A stretch of 64,000 nucleotides of DNA from Saprospiraceae bacterium (GCA_016787525.1 JAEUUP010000129.1:1-64000); one strand, 5' to 3'. Positions 1 to 9,559 are shown, counted from the first letter of the stretch. Notes: a model not told the origin generated them from the sequence alone. Made by a program: numbers and translations.

Positions 1-1
1 T

Positions 2-109
2 AATCTCAAATCTTTCCCATTCAGCAAGCCCGCTTACGAAAAAAGCATCATCAAAATAGAATCAGGAAAGACAACTTATCTACCTGTCAAAACCTATTAT
101 TTGTTTTAG
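2..109 (+). CDS. C-terminal end of an unidentified gene cut by the window edge
   Basis: An open frame enters from the left edge and ends at a TAG at 107-109, leaving 35 residues that include KPAYEKSIIKIESGKT and end in TYYLF. The tail is too short to assign a family. The next gene is convergent on the minus strand, with a hairpin between them. Codon use looks ordinary for the window. Confidence 0.5.
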   Translation, partial: NLKSFPFSKPAYEKSIIKIESGKTTYLPVKTYYLF

Positions 110-125
110 TACACGAGGCTGTCTC

Positions 126-210
126 AAAAGGCACGAAGCAATTTTCATACAGAATTATATTTCGTTTTCGCAAAAATAGATTTATGAAATTTTAAAAATT
201 TTGTAAATCT
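126..210. repeat. Intergenic repeat with palindromic stem, first copy
   Basis: The sequence AAAGGCACGAAGCAAT (127-142) is followed by a long near-palindrome at 178-210 with arms AGATTTATGAAATTTT and AAAATTTTGTAAATCT. The same arrangement (AAAGGTACGAAGCAAT, then a TTTACGAAATTTT palindrome) occurs at 11174-11225, so this is a repeated intergenic element and not only a terminator. It sits between two convergent genes, where a transcript end is expected. Confidence 0.5.
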
Positions 211-277
211 GCATCTGGATCAAAATAATATTTTGAGCTAAAAATTTATCTTCTCCTTTTAATACAGCCTCAATATG

Positions 278-1453
278 CTATTTTGCAACCGAAAAACGAT
301 AAATCGTTGTGGTTGAATAAGTTTGATTGGGCTTCAAAGTTGTGGTTGGGAATTTTGACTGATTGGGCGAATCGGGATAATGCTCCGTTTCAAGGCAAAA
401 ACCAGAACGTTTTTTGTATATAACGCCACCTTTCCCTTTGATAGTGCCATCTAAAAAATTACCTGTGTAGAACTGAATGGCAGGCTCGGTAGTCAAAACT
501 TCCATTGCGCGACCGCTTTTGGGTTCATAAACGATAGCAGCGGAGCGCATGGCCCCCTCAGTATTTTGACCTTTCAGAATCCAAGCGTGGTCGTAACCAC
601 CACCGAATTTGATTTGCTCGTTCAGGGTATCATTGATTCTTGCCCCTATTTTTTGAGAGGTCAAAAAATCAAAGGGTGTTCCTTCAACAGACTTCAACTC
701 GCCTGTTGGTATCAAAGTTTTGTCAACAGGCAAGAATTTATCACAATTCAAGGCGATTTCATGGTCTAAAATGGTGTTATTCATATCGCCTGTGAGGTTG
801 AAATACGCGTGATTTGTCAAATTGACCACAGTGGTTTTGTCGGTTGTTGCACTGTATTCTATCTTCAAAGAATTGTCTTTCAATAAAGTATAGATAACTT
901 CAACGGATAAATTGCCTGGATAACCTTCTTCCATGTCCTTACTCACATAAGTCAATTTCAAAGTAGGTTGAGGAGATTCTACTATCATGGCATTCCACAC
1001 CACTTTGTCAAAACCTTTGATACCACCGTGTAAGTGATTTGCACCATTATTGGTTGCCAAAGTATAAGTTTTTCCTTCCAAACTGAATTTTCCTTTTGCA
1101 ATACGATTGCCATAACGCCCGACGATTGAGCCAAAATAAGGAACGCCTTTTTCGTATCCACTAATAGAATCACAACCCAAAGTGATGTCTTCGTATTTGC
1201 CGTTGCGATCAGGCGCAGTCCACGAAACGATAGTGCCGCCGTAGTTTGTAATCGTAACGGTCATCCCTGCCACGTTTTTAAGGGTGTAGAGGTCGAGCGA
1301 TTGACCGTCTTTGGTTTTGCCAAAAGACGATTTTTCGATAGTCGGCTGTTTGTTCAAATCTACAATTTGCGACGGTTGCTTTTGCTCAGGATTCTGTTTG
1401 CACGATGCTAAACTTAAAGCAGTTAAGGCTGAGAGGAATAGTATATTTTTCAT
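278..1453 (-). CDS. galM: Aldose 1-epimerase (mutarotase), exported lipoprotein
   Basis: This enzyme interconverts alpha and beta anomers of aldoses. The 391-residue product starts with a lipoprotein signal ending LASC (Cys18), so it should be anchored outside the cytoplasm. Family motifs are visible: ANHLHGG near residue 140 and NHAYFNL near 214 (catalytic histidines), and ETEHYPDSPNQ near the C-terminus (catalytic Glu and binding loop). Length fits family members that carry a leader. It lies close to the araA/symporter genes, which suggests preparation of arabinose or another aldose for uptake, although it is separated from them by a gene on the other strand. One TACTGAGGGG copy (554-563) encodes NTEG in a loop. 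Confidence 0.92.
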   Translation of the reverse strand: MKNILFLSALTALSLASCKQNPEQKQPSQIVDLNKQPTIEKSSFGKTKDGQSLDLYTLKNVAGMTVTITNYGGTIVSWTAPDRNGKYEDITLGCDSISGYEKGVPYFGSIVGRYGNRIAKGKFSLEGKTYTLATNNGANHLHGGIKGFDKVVWNAMIVESPQPTLKLTYVSKDMEEGYPGNLSVEVIYTLLKDNSLKIEYSATTDKTTVVNLTNHAYFNLTGDMNNTILDHEIALNCDKFLPVDKTLIPTGELKSVEGTPFDFLTSQKIGARINDTLNEQIKFGGGYDHAWILKGQNTEGAMRSAAIVYEPKSGRAMEVLTTEPAIQFYTGNFLDGTIKGKGGVIYKKRSGFCLETEHYPDSPNQSKFPTTTLKPNQTYSTTTIYRFSVAK

Positions 1454-1555
1454 TTTAAATAATTGATTTTTAACAGTTTAGTTTTTTATAAAATTATGAA
1501 AGTCTGAACCTAATTCCATTTTAGTGTGTTGTCTTTTAAAAACGGAAGTAGAAAC

Positions 1556-2533
1556 ATGAAAAAATTCATCAAAAAATTAGTCTTTAAATTCATTCTACAA
1601 AAGAAAAAAACGAGTGTACAAGCACTTGAATCTTATTCGGACTACCGATTTGCCAAAGGTTTTCGAGAACTAAAAATTGTCGTGACACAATCTGTCAAAG
1701 ATGCTTTTCTGATACTTTTAGGCATCGCTTCGGCCGCTTTTGGCTTAGAAAGTTTTCTGTTACCCAACAATTTTATTGACGGTGGCGCAACAGGTATTTC
1801 ATTGCTTATTGCAGAACTGACGGGTATTCCCTTGTATTTTCTGCTTATTGGCATCAATTTACCCTTTATTTTTATCGGCTATCATGTCATCGGTAAAGAA
1901 TTTGCAATCAAAACAGCTATTGCAATCAGTCTTTTGGCACTGTGTGTTGCTAACGTTCATTTTCCCGAAATCACACACGACAAGTTTTTAGTGGCACTTT
2001 TTGGTGGTGCTTTTCTCGGTGCGGGCATTGGCTTGTCGGTTCGTGGCGGTGCTGTCATTGACGGTACGGAGGTTTTAGCCATTTTTCTAAGTCGTAAATT
2101 CGGTGTTTCTATTGGTGACATTATCATCATTCTCAATGTCATTATCTTTTCTTTTGCCGCTTATGTTATGTCCATTGACACTGCTTTGTATGCCATGATA
2201 ACCTATTTGGCAGCATCGAAAACCCTCGATTTTGTGATTGATGGTATCGAAGAATATACAGCTGTGACTATTATTTCATGTCATTCAAAAGAAATTAAAG
2301 ATATGATAATCAATGAATTGGGTCACGGCGTTACGATTTATAAAGGTAAAGGCGGTTTTGGTAATCAAGGCGAAAAGAACAGTTTTGATATTCTTTACAC
2401 AGTCGTTACACGCCTTGAATTGAACCGCTTAAATACTGAAATCTTAAAAATTGACACCAACGCTTTTGTTGTGATGAGTACCGTCAAAGACACCAAAGGC
2501 GGTATGATAAAAAAACGACCTATGGCACATTAA
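1556..2533 (+). CDS. YitT-family membrane protein (DUF161 + DUF2179)
   Basis: The 325-residue protein has a positively charged N-terminus, then about five hydrophobic segments (LLGIASAAFGLESFLLPNNF; GGATGISLLI; later membrane helices). A soluble C-terminal DUF2179 domain of about 90 residues contains GHGVTIYKGKGGFG. This is the YitT/YebE architecture; transport function is unproven for the family. A GTG at 1526 would extend the frame by ten codons, but the ATG at 1556 has a purine-rich GGAAG upstream and is preferred. It is divergent from the mutarotase and followed by a strong terminator. Confidence 0.85.
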   Translation: MKKFIKKLVFKFILQKKKTSVQALESYSDYRFAKGFRELKIVVTQSVKDAFLILLGIASAAFGLESFLLPNNFIDGGATGISLLIAELTGIPLYFLLIGINLPFIFIGYHVIGKEFAIKTAIAISLLALCVANVHFPEITHDKFLVALFGGAFLGAGIGLSVRGGAVIDGTEVLAIFLSRKFGVSIGDIIIILNVIIFSFAAYVMSIDTALYAMITYLAASKTLDFVIDGIEEYTAVTIISCHSKEIKDMIINELGHGVTIYKGKGGFGNQGEKNSFDILYTVVTRLELNRLNTEILKIDTNAFVVMSTVKDTKGGMIKKRPMAH

Positions 2534-2547
2534 TAAAACAGTAAGAT

Positions 2548-2592
2548 AAAAAACAGCAAAAGTGATTTTCTTAAAAGCTTTTGCTGTTTTTT
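2548..2592. terminator. Bidirectional rho-independent terminator
   Basis: Perfect 15-nt arms AAAAAACAGCAAAAG (2548-2562) and CTTTTGCTGTTTTTT (2578-2592) flank a 15-nt loop. A-rich and T-rich flanks let it work in both directions between the convergent YitT and symporter genes. Confidence 0.85.
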
Positions 2593-2625
2593 CACCATAA
2601 ATTTGATTTATACTGAGGAGACCTT

Positions 2626-4245
2626 TTAACCCCTAAAACTAATCATCACATAAGCTACAATACCCAAAATAATGAGCGAAACCACAATATCACCCATACT
2701 GTAGCTACCACGATTGCTGTCTTTTTGCTCTTGTGACAAAGTACCAAAGGTCAAACCTTTGACTTGTTCTGAACTCGGTGCAGGCGTTAGTAAACTCACA
2801 CCAACACAGACTGCGATACAGAATAAGAAGAACCATGCAGCAAAAGTTAGAAAGTTCATATTACCAAAAGCGAACAAAAAACCATTTGGATCAAGCGACG
2901 ATTTGCTCAATTCTAAGACCAAACGAATGATTGCCACGCCAAGACCGACCAATAAAGTCGCCATTGCACCTTGCGAATTGATGCGTTTGAAGAATATACC
3001 CAACAAGAAAACAGCAGCAATCGGCGGTGCAATATAGGACTGAACGGATTGCAAATATTCGTACAAAACACCCGATATATTTTGCATAATTGGAATCCAT
3101 AAAATGCCCAAAATTACGACAATAGCGGTTGCAATACGCCCTACTTTGAGTAGTTTCGATTGCTCGGTTTCGGGATATAATTTTTGATAAACGTCCACCG
3201 TAAACAAGGTCGAACAAGAGTTGAAAACTGAAGCCAACGAACTCATCAACGCTGCCAACAAGCCAGCCCCAACAAGCCCCCTCAGTCCTGAAGGCATTTT
3301 TTGCATCAAAAGTGTCGCAAAAGCTTGGTCTGCCGTGTCGTATTGCAATTGTCCGCTATTTTTAAGCGACAAAGCAACGATGCCAGGGATTAGGAAAAGA
3401 AAAACAGGCATTAGTTTGAGTAACGCACCGAAGATTGTGCCACGCCGCCCCTCAGTAATATTTTGCGCTGCCAAAGCTCTTTGTACGATATATTGGTCTG
3501 TACACCAATACCACGTACCGACAATCGTACTCGTGATGACCAAAGGCAACCACGGGAAATTCGGGTCGCTGTTGGGTCGCCACATATTGAGGTAGCCTTC
3601 GGGCAAATTTGCCTTCACACCCGACCAGCCGCCTGCTTCTTTCAAACCGATATAAGTCAGTGTACCTGCGCCGATAACAATCAAAATCGTTTGCACAGCT
3701 TCCGTGTAAACCACTGCGCGCATACCGCCTAAAATCGTGTATGCGCCAGTCAAAATGACCGTAATCAATGCACCAAACCAAAAATCAATATGCAAAAGCG
3801 ACGAAATAACAATACCTCCTGCATAAATCGTCACAGAAACTTTTGTCATAACATAAGCCAACAAAGAAAAAGTCGTCAAAAACCAGCGTGTTTTTGAGTT
3901 GAAACGACGTTCCAAAAACTCTGGCATCGTAAAAACACCACTTCGGAGGTAAAAAGGTAGAAAAACCCAACCCAATGCCAATACGAGCCAAGCGTGTAGT
4001 TCATAAATCAACATCGGAATTTTGCCGCCCGCACCCGCACCAGCCAGACCGACAACGTGTTCAGAGCCAATATTTGATGCAAAAATAGACGCACCAACCA
4101 CAAACCAACCAATGCTGCGCCCTGCTAAAAAGTAGTCTTCAGTGTTTTTCGTTTCTTGTTTGATAACCCAAAAAGCAATACCCAATAAAAGAATAAAATA
4201 GCCAATAATGACCGACCAGTCTAATGTATCAAAGCCTTGTTGCAT
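2626..4245 (-). CDS. Sodium:solute symporter (SSS/SGLT family), probable arabinose importer
   Basis: This inner-membrane Na+/sugar cotransporter has 539 residues and about 14 hydrophobic helices. SSS signatures include EDYFLAGRSIGWFVVGASIF near residue 40, FTMPEFLERRF near 105, YTILGGMRAVVYTEAVQT near 178 and WYWCTDQYIVQRAL near 248. It lies 140 nt downstream of araA on the same strand, so L-arabinose is the likely substrate; this is inferred from context, as SSS substrate cannot be read from sequence. A palindrome at 4350-4380 separates it from araA, so it may depend on read-through or have its own promoter. One motif copy (3448-3457) encodes ITEG. Confidence 0.9.
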   Translation of the reverse strand: MQQGFDTLDWSVIIGYFILLLGIAFWVIKQETKNTEDYFLAGRSIGWFVVGASIFASNIGSEHVVGLAGAGAGGKIPMLIYELHAWLVLALGWVFLPFYLRSGVFTMPEFLERRFNSKTRWFLTTFSLLAYVMTKVSVTIYAGGIVISSLLHIDFWFGALITVILTGAYTILGGMRAVVYTEAVQTILIVIGAGTLTYIGLKEAGGWSGVKANLPEGYLNMWRPNSDPNFPWLPLVITSTIVGTWYWCTDQYIVQRALAAQNITEGRRGTIFGALLKLMPVFLFLIPGIVALSLKNSGQLQYDTADQAFATLLMQKMPSGLRGLVGAGLLAALMSSLASVFNSCSTLFTVDVYQKLYPETEQSKLLKVGRIATAIVVILGILWIPIMQNISGVLYEYLQSVQSYIAPPIAAVFLLGIFFKRINSQGAMATLLVGLGVAIIRLVLELSKSSLDPNGFLFAFGNMNFLTFAAWFFLFCIAVCVGVSLLTPAPSSEQVKGLTFGTLSQEQKDSNRGSYSMGDIVVSLIILGIVAYVMISFRG

Positions 4246-4349
4246 GATAAAAAGCGTTTTAAATTGTTAAAAGATTAGTTTCCGTTACGTTTTTGATGCG
4301 TTTTTATATTGTTTTTTTGATAAAATATACTGTTTTACTGAGGGATACA

Positions 4350-4380
4350 GAATTACTAAATTTTCAAAATTTAGTAATTC
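4350..4380. terminator. Palindromic hairpin between araA and symporter
   Basis: Arms GAATTACTAAATTTT and AAAATTTAGTAATTC are perfectly complementary around a single C. It follows the araA stop by a few bases on the minus strand. The long AT-rich stem without a clean U-tract could be an attenuator or mRNA processing site rather than a full terminator. Confidence 0.6.
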
Positions 4381-4385
4381 TTTCT

Positions 4386-5876
4386 CTATCTATAATACAT
4401 TTCATTCCACCGTAGCTCATTTTTCAATGAACGCAAATCAGTTTTTGCATCAATCACTACCGTTTCGAGGTTGAACATCGAAGCAAAATCTTCAAAATAT
4501 TCTGTCGTCAAATTCTGACTATAAACTGTGTGGTGTGCGCCACCTGCATAAATCCACGCCGCACAAGCCGTTGCCGTATCGGGTAAAGGTTGCCACAACA
4601 CCCTCGCAACAGGGAGTTTGGGCAGTTTTTCAAAAGGCTCAACAGCCTCTACTTCATTGATTAACAAGCGAAAACGGTTGCCCATGTCCATCAACGACAC
4701 ATTCAAAGCCGAGCCGCCTGACACATCGAACACCAAACGCACAGGGTCAGCTTTGCCACCAATACCCAACGGATGAATCTCGCAAGAAGCCTTGCCTTTG
4801 GCAATGGAAGGACAGATTTCGAGCATGTGTGCGCCCAAAACAAGGCGGTTTTCTGGGTCAAAATGATAGGTATAGTCTTCCATAAACGAATTGCCGCCTG
4901 CCATACCACTTGCCATCACTTTAGCTGCACGAACAATTGTTGCTGTTTTCCAATCACCTTCTCCGCCAAAACCATAGCCCGAAGCCATGAGTCGTTGCGA
5001 TGCGATGCCAGGCAACTGCACCAAACCATGCAGGTCTTCAAATGTATCTGTAAAGCCTTTGAAATCGCCATCTTCGAGAAAATAGCGCATACCCAATTCG
5101 ATTTTAGCCGCATCGCGCAGCGATTGATGTTGTGCGCCACCTTTGCGCAACGACGTTGCCAAGGTATATTCTGCATCATATTCTGCTACTAATTTGTCAA
5201 TATCGGCATCGCTGACATCATTCACCACTTTGACCAAATCGCCTACGCCATAACCATTGACTGAATAACCAAACGCCATTTCTGCTTCAACTTTATCCCC
5301 CTCAGTAACAGCCACTTGACGCATATTATCGCCAAAGCGACAGAATTTGCCGCCTTGCCAATCGAATCGAGCCGCCGCTGCCCGCATCCACACATTCAGA
5401 CGCTCGTGTACTGAGGGGTCCTGCCAATGCCCGACAACGACTTTACGATTCAACCGCAAACGAGTCATCATAAAACCAAACTCGCGGTCGCCATGTGCCG
5501 ATTGATTGAGGTTCATAAAATCCATGTCAATATCACCCCAAGGAATATCGCGATTGAATTGTGTATGCAAATGACACATCGGTTTTTGAAGCGATTGCAA
5601 ACCACGAATCCACATTTTAGCAGGCGAAAACGTGTGCATCCACGCCACAATGCCAATGCAATTAGCGTCTGTATTCGCCGCTTGACAGATTCTATAAATC
5701 TCATCGGGCGTTTTTACAACAGGCTTGAATGTCACTTGCACAGGTATTTTTTCCGACTGATTAAGTGCTTTTGCAATGGTTTTTGAGTGTTCGGCAACGG
5801 TTTTGAGCGTTTCTTCGCCGTATAAATGTTGGCTGCCTGTGACAAACCAAACTTCTAATTTTTTTAAATCAATCAT
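4386..5876 (-). CDS. araA: L-arabinose isomerase
   Basis: It converts L-arabinose to L-ribulose, the first step of cytoplasmic arabinose catabolism. The 496-residue product matches AraA over its whole length: [12 protein letters not shown] at the N-terminus, GGEGDWKTA and MEDYTYHF (metal-binding Glu positions), [12 protein letters not shown] and [10 protein letters not shown] (metal-binding His positions). All four expected metal ligands are present. A candidate AraR operator (5915-5931) lies 39 nt upstream of the start. The ribulokinase and epimerase are not in the window. Two TACTGAGGGG copies fall inside, encoding VTEG (5298) and DPSV (5409), the latter within the conserved GHWQDP segment. 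Confidence 0.97.
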   Translation of the reverse strand: MIDLKKLEVWFVTGSQHLYGEETLKTVAEHSKTIAKALNQSEKIPVQVTFKPVVKTPDEIYRICQAANTDANCIGIVAWMHTFSPAKMWIRGLQSLQKPMCHLHTQFNRDIPWGDIDMDFMNLNQSAHGDREFGFMMTRLRLNRKVVVGHWQDPSVHERLNVWMRAAAARFDWQGGKFCRFGDNMRQVAVTEGDKVEAEMAFGYSVNGYGVGDLVKVVNDVSDADIDKLVAEYDAEYTLATSLRKGGAQHQSLRDAAKIELGMRYFLEDGDFKGFTDTFEDLHGLVQLPGIASQRLMASGYGFGGEGDWKTATIVRAAKVMASGMAGGNSFMEDYTYHFDPENRLVLGAHMLEICPSIAKGKASCEIHPLGIGGKADPVRLVFDVSGGSALNVSLMDMGNRFRLLINEVEAVEPFEKLPKLPVARVLWQPLPDTATACAAWIYAGGAHHTVYSQNLTTEYFEDFASMFNLETVVIDAKTDLRSLKNELRWNEMYYR

Positions 5877-5914
5877 AGAGTAAGTATGATGTATGAGTTA
5901 TGAAATATTTTTTT

Positions 5915-5931
5915 TGTGTTGTTCCGACACA
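5915..5931. promoter_or_regulatory. Candidate AraR operator upstream of araA
   Basis: The palindrome TGTGT-TGTTCCG-ACACA lies 39 nt before the araA start. The same 5-7-5 spacing occurs at 8905-8921 (upstream of the Nudix regulator) and 32574-32590 (upstream of GH51 arabinofuranosidase). The latter matches this site at 15 of 17 positions when read on the other strand. Confidence 0.6.
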
Positions 5932-5994
5932 TTTTTAGTTTTAAAAGTACCCCCTCAGTATTTAGAAGTTTCTTTCATAAAAATCTGCACCTCT

Positions 5995-6921
5995 TTATTG
6001 ACCTGTCTTGAGTATTTGAAAAATTCTATCTTTCTTTAACGATTCTCTCAACTCTCTTACATCACTAAAGTAGACTCGACCTAAATTGTTAATCGAATAT
6101 TCAAATAAAGAAAAAGGTGTCTCAATCCTGTTTTCATTAGATTTTTTCACGAAATAAACGTTTGATATTGCTTTTTCGACTTCATCAAAAACTTCTTTCT
6201 CTGTATGGTTTCTCAGCAATAATTGTCTTAGCAATATGACATTTGACTGGCTGCTGATGAATAAGTTTTCCATCGCTCTTTTTATTGCACTTGATGTATC
6301 GCCAATAGTCAAAAAATATTTTATAAAACGTTCTTCTATCATCATCTTCATCATATCGCTTCCATTACCACATTCAGTTGACGGGAAATACTTAGTCTCT
6401 GACAGAACAAGATAATCTAATGCCTTTTTGTAGTTTTTTCTTTTCATGGCTATTTCATTCAGCGCAATACAAGCATTGGAATTAGTTTTTGTAGGGTAAA
6501 AAAGTCCTTGAATAATTGGCGGACAATTTCCTACACTTTGAACTTCGAATAAAAAACCTTCATCGTTATTTAGTGTCTCTAAAACAGAATTTAATATCGT
6601 TTCGGCGGTAGATAAATTCCCTAAATCGGTATAAAGTTGACCTAATCTTACTTTCACAGTCTTGATATATACATTTTTAGGAAATTCTTTAACATACTGT
6701 TCCAATAAACTTATCGCTCCTATTGTATCTCCTTGACATAAATGTTTACTCGCTGTTTGAAACAATTTTCTTTGGATAGTAAAAACCGAATCATCCATTT
6801 CCCAAGGTAATATTGTATCTTTTTTATTTGGCGCAAAGTCAGGAAAAGCATCTTGATTTTGAGCTTTTACATTGCCGAGTGTGATATAAATAAGTGCAAA
6901 AATTAGTGGTAATGACTTCAT
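5995..6921 (-). CDS. Exported TPR-type protein of unknown function
   Basis: The 308-residue product has a signal peptide ending at NVKAQ (about residue 21). A helical stretch near residues 50-115 resembles tetratricopeptide repeats (GAISLLEQYVKEFPKN; LGQLYTDLGNLSTAETILNS). The rest is unassigned. It lies between araA and an acetyltransferase, all on the minus strand, but with a regulatory gap before araA, so it is not clearly part of the arabinose operon. It contains no TACTGAGGGG copy. Confidence 0.6.
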   Translation of the reverse strand: MKSLPLIFALIYITLGNVKAQNQDAFPDFAPNKKDTILPWEMDDSVFTIQRKLFQTASKHLCQGDTIGAISLLEQYVKEFPKNVYIKTVKVRLGQLYTDLGNLSTAETILNSVLETLNNDEGFLFEVQSVGNCPPIIQGLFYPTKTNSNACIALNEIAMKRKNYKKALDYLVLSETKYFPSTECGNGSDMMKMMIEERFIKYFLTIGDTSSAIKRAMENLFISSQSNVILLRQLLLRNHTEKEVFDEVEKAISNVYFVKKSNENRIETPFSLFEYSINNLGRVYFSDVRELRESLKKDRIFQILKTGQ

Positions 6922-6968
6922 TTTTAATCTTTTTGTCTTTCAAAACTTTGGTCAATAACGCCGATACA

Positions 6969-6978
6969 CCCCTCAGTA
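6969..6978 (-). repeat. TACTGAGGGG copy supplying a stop codon
   Basis: On the minus strand the acetyltransferase ends AAA TAC TGA GGG G, so the TGA stop (plus-strand 6973-6975) is inside the 10-mer. This is the only reading frame of the motif that would interrupt a gene, and here it is used as the gene end. Confidence 0.85.
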
Positions 6979-7533
6979 TTTCCTATCTTTTTGCAATAAG
7001 CCATAAATCACTGTATCTAAAAACTCGCCTTGCCAAAAGAAACTTTCTCTGAAATGTGCCTCTTTTACAAAGCCACATTTTAAAAGCAATCGCTCCGATG
7101 CCACATTTTTAGGGTCAATCACCGCCTCGATAGAGTGACAATTCATCTTCTCGAAAGCAAAATCTAAAATTGGCACTACCGCTTCGTAAGTAATGCCTTG
7201 TTGCCAATAATTCCGATTGAGTTGATAACCTACCTCTACTCGATAATCTTCTTTTTTAGGTCTATAAAATCCGACAGTACCTATCAATTTCGTCTCATTT
7301 TTGAACGAAATACCCCAAGCTAAGCCTTCCTTTTTCTCCATCATCTCTTGCATAGTTTGTATCAAGGCTGCAGCATCTTCCACCGTTTTTGCCAAGGGTC
7401 GTGGAATATATTCCATTACTGAGGGGTCAGAGCGCATCTCAAACATATCAGATGCATCGCTCAAAGTAATTTGCCGCAGCATCAAACGCTCGGTTTCCAT
7501 CGTTGGAAATATGTCAAAGTCAAGTTTTAGCAA
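6973..7533 (-). CDS. GNAT N-acetyltransferase (RimJ/RimL type)
   Basis: The 186-residue protein opens FPTMETERLMLRQITLSDA, the usual start of RimJ-like ribosomal-protein or small-molecule acetyltransferases. It has the acetyl-CoA region (VEVGYQLNRNYWQQGITYEA) and the C-terminal ASERLLLKCGFVKEA. The substrate is unknown. Its start overlaps the end of the upstream membrane-protein gene by 14 nt, indicating translational coupling; the IFPTMETER context supports the upstream ATG. One motif copy (7417-7426) encodes DPSV and a second provides the stop. Confidence 0.88.
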   Translation of the reverse strand: MLKLDFDIFPTMETERLMLRQITLSDASDMFEMRSDPSVMEYIPRPLAKTVEDAAALIQTMQEMMEKKEGLAWGISFKNETKLIGTVGFYRPKKEDYRVEVGYQLNRNYWQQGITYEAVVPILDFAFEKMNCHSIEAVIDPKNVASERLLLKCGFVKEAHFRESFFWQGEFLDTVIYGLLQKDRKY

Positions 7534-8053
7534 CTTTTGTAGGATTTAATAAGGTTAGGAATATCTTTTTAAAATCATAGAATCGGCACCAGCAAACGAT
7601 GATGACAATTAACACCAAAAAGCAATGATTAATCATTGAGGCATAACACTCTCCGTTATAAATTGAGCCTGAATATTGATGCCAATGCCATGGAAACAAC
7701 TTCTCTCCTATCGGCAAATTAAGGCTCAATTGTTTATTAATTATACTCGGCAATAAGTCAATCAAATCGGGAAATACTGTTCCCAAAAAAGACAAACCGA
7801 CTATGGATTTATACTTCTTGTCTGTCATAAAAACAAGAAATAGCATCAAACAAAAACTTAGAGCCACATCAATTTTAGAATTAATTGGATAACAATGTGG
7901 CATATAATCCATGATTCCATGTGAAAAAACACTTGTAATAAATGCTAACACACTTGTTACACCTATTTTCTTTTTCGATTGCTCAATTCTTTCGGTATCT
8001 GTCAGTAAAACTGAAACGCCAACAGCAACAGTTGTATGAAAAATTACATTCAT
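7520..8053 (-). CDS. Small integral membrane protein, possibly YdjM/DUF457-like
   Basis: The 177-residue protein has about four hydrophobic segments and scattered His/Asp residues in or near membranes (IFHTTVAVGVSV, SHGIMDYMPH, VFPDLIDLLP). This pattern resembles predicted membrane-bound metal-dependent hydrolases. The resemblance is weak and the function unassigned. It lies between the Nudix regulator and the acetyltransferase on the same strand and overlaps the latter. It is more AT-rich than its neighbours and has no motif copy. Confidence 0.5.
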   Translation of the reverse strand: MNVIFHTTVAVGVSVLLTDTERIEQSKKKIGVTSVLAFITSVFSHGIMDYMPHCYPINSKIDVALSFCLMLFLVFMTDKKYKSIVGLSFLGTVFPDLIDLLPSIINKQLSLNLPIGEKLFPWHWHQYSGSIYNGECYASMINHCFLVLIVIIVCWCRFYDFKKIFLTLLNPTKVAKT

Positions 8054-8081
8054 TCTTGATTCTTTTTTACCCCCTCAGTAA

Positions 8082-8780
8082 TCACATCACAGGGTCAGGC
8101 ATAAAATGCCAAAAAGAGTGAAATTTATCGGCATATCGTTCTTTGTCGAGGCGGTACAAAATCGCTTTTTTGGTTGCCGACTGCTCATTTTTTTCGCCTG
8201 TATCCATCAATAATTTGGTGGACAAAATTTTTCTGCTAAAATTTCGACGGTCTAATTCTCGGTCATAAATCGCCTCATACAGTTTGTGCAACTGCGGAAT
8301 GGAGAATTTTTCAGGCAACAATTCAAATCCAATTGGGTGCAAAGCTGCCTTATAGCGCAATTGTTCAAGTGCCAAATCCACCATTTTATCGTGGTCAAAA
8401 ATCAATTTTGGTTTGTCTTTTAGGCTAATCCAAACAGCATTGTGTGCTTTGACAGAATCCTCATCGTGGTCGTGAATATTAATCAACGCCGAGAAAGCCA
8501 CCGAAATCGTGCGTTCAACAGGATCGCGTTTCACTTCGCCAAAAGACTTTAGTTGTTCGACATAAATGTTTTCTAAACCCGTCAATTCGTATAAAATCCG
8601 TTTCGCACCATCCTCCAAATCTTCATTTTCATGAACAAAACCGCCCATCAGTGACCATTTTCCACGCTCAGGGGCAAAATTGCGCTTAACAAGCAGCAAT
8701 TTTAAAGACTCGCCATCGAAGCCAAAGATGATACAGTCTGTTGCAACCAAAAGGCGTGTCGGGTGTTCGTAATGTGTCAT
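8082..8780 (-). CDS. araR: AraR-type regulator: Nudix-like sensor plus winged helix
   Basis: The 232-residue protein has an N-terminal Nudix fold (about 8-150) and a C-terminal winged-helix region (about 150-232, with FELLPEKFSIPQLHKLYEAI and DRRNFSRKI). The Nudix box is degenerate: GFVHENEDLEDGAKRILYEL keeps G, the first E and R, but two catalytic glutamate positions are Ile and Leu. It should therefore bind a ligand rather than hydrolyse one. This is the architecture of the NrtR family and of Bacteroides AraR, the L-arabinose-responsive repressor. Proximity to araA and shared TGTGT-N7-ACAC palindromes support AraR. Ligand identity is inferred. Confidence 0.85.
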   Translation of the reverse strand: MTHYEHPTRLLVATDCIIFGFDGESLKLLLVKRNFAPERGKWSLMGGFVHENEDLEDGAKRILYELTGLENIYVEQLKSFGEVKRDPVERTISVAFSALINIHDHDEDSVKAHNAVWISLKDKPKLIFDHDKMVDLALEQLRYKAALHPIGFELLPEKFSIPQLHKLYEAIYDRELDRRNFSRKILSTKLLMDTGEKNEQSATKKAILYRLDKERYADKFHSFWHFMPDPVM

Positions 8781-8904
8781 AAAATAGTAGAAAATAATGA
8801 ATTTTGATGCGTTATATTTTTCAAATAGCGTTTTTTGTTCTAAAAAAACTTAAATTCGCCTAATTTTTTTTGATAAAGCAAAAGTAAAAACCAATTTTAA
8901 TTTT

Positions 8905-8921
8905 TGTGTCTTTGTGACACG
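8905..8921. promoter_or_regulatory. Candidate AraR operator upstream of the Nudix regulator
   Basis: TGTGT-CTTTGTG-ACACG, with the same half-sites and 7-nt spacer as the araA site, lies 125 nt before the regulator start, in the divergent gap (8781-9037) shared with the cupin gene. It is consistent with autoregulation. The rest of this gap is AT-rich with no other clear feature. Confidence 0.5.
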
Positions 8922-9037
8922 ATTTTTTTTAAATAAAGTCTCCTCTCTTTCAAAATAATTCTTTGAATTAGTATTTTGCTCATTCAGTCTTTTATCAGAC
9001 ATTTGCCCGATTAAAATTTCACTGCACTTTAAAAAAT

Positions 9038-9547
9038 ATGAAAAATTTAGACAAAGCAGAAAGACTCGAAGTGTTCAATCGCATCGAAAAAGAAGTAGAA
9101 ACACTCGGTTTCAGAATTGACAAACAAGACCGTTCACGTCCTTGGGGTGGCTTTTTCGTCATTGACGAATCGCAAGCCTCTCAGTTCATAGCACATTATT
9201 TTCCGCATTTATCTTTAAAAGACTTTGAAGGTTTTGATAAATTAAGTCCGAAAATCTTACTTGTTGCGCCTGAAAAACGCTTATCGTGGCAATATCACTT
9301 CCGTCGTGCCGAAATTTGGAAAGTTGTGGGTGGTACGGCAGGCGTTGTCATCAGCGATACGGACGAACAGACGGGACTGAAAAAATTAGCTTTGGGCGAC
9401 ATTGTCAATTTGCGGCAAGGTGAACGTCACCGTTTGGTTGGACTGGACGAATGGGGTATTATCGCCGAGATTTGGCAACACACCGACGCTGCCCATCCCT
9501 CTGACGAAGACGATATTGTGCGCGTACAAGACGATTTCGGGCGTTAA
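9038..9547 (+). CDS. Cupin, mannose-6-phosphate isomerase type II-like
   Basis: The 169-residue single-domain protein has the type II MPI/cupin core: RPWGGFFV, then SPKILLVAPEKRLSWQYHFR, RAEIWKVVGGTAGVV and a GERHRL metal-site segment. Stand-alone cupins of this kind act on sugar phosphates in some cases, but substrate is not shown here. It lies 12 nt upstream of tryptophan dioxygenase and probably shares its transcript; the functional link between the two is unclear. Confidence 0.75.
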   Translation: MKNLDKAERLEVFNRIEKEVETLGFRIDKQDRSRPWGGFFVIDESQASQFIAHYFPHLSLKDFEGFDKLSPKILLVAPEKRLSWQYHFRRAEIWKVVGGTAGVVISDTDEQTGLKKLALGDIVNLRQGERHRLVGLDEWGIIAEIWQHTDAAHPSDEDDIVRVQDDFGR

Positions 9548-9559
9548 ACGAATCAAACG

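Noticed and set aside
8082..8780. Active Nudix hydrolase
   Set aside because: Two glutamates of the Nudix box are replaced, and a winged-helix domain follows, so a regulator is more likely.
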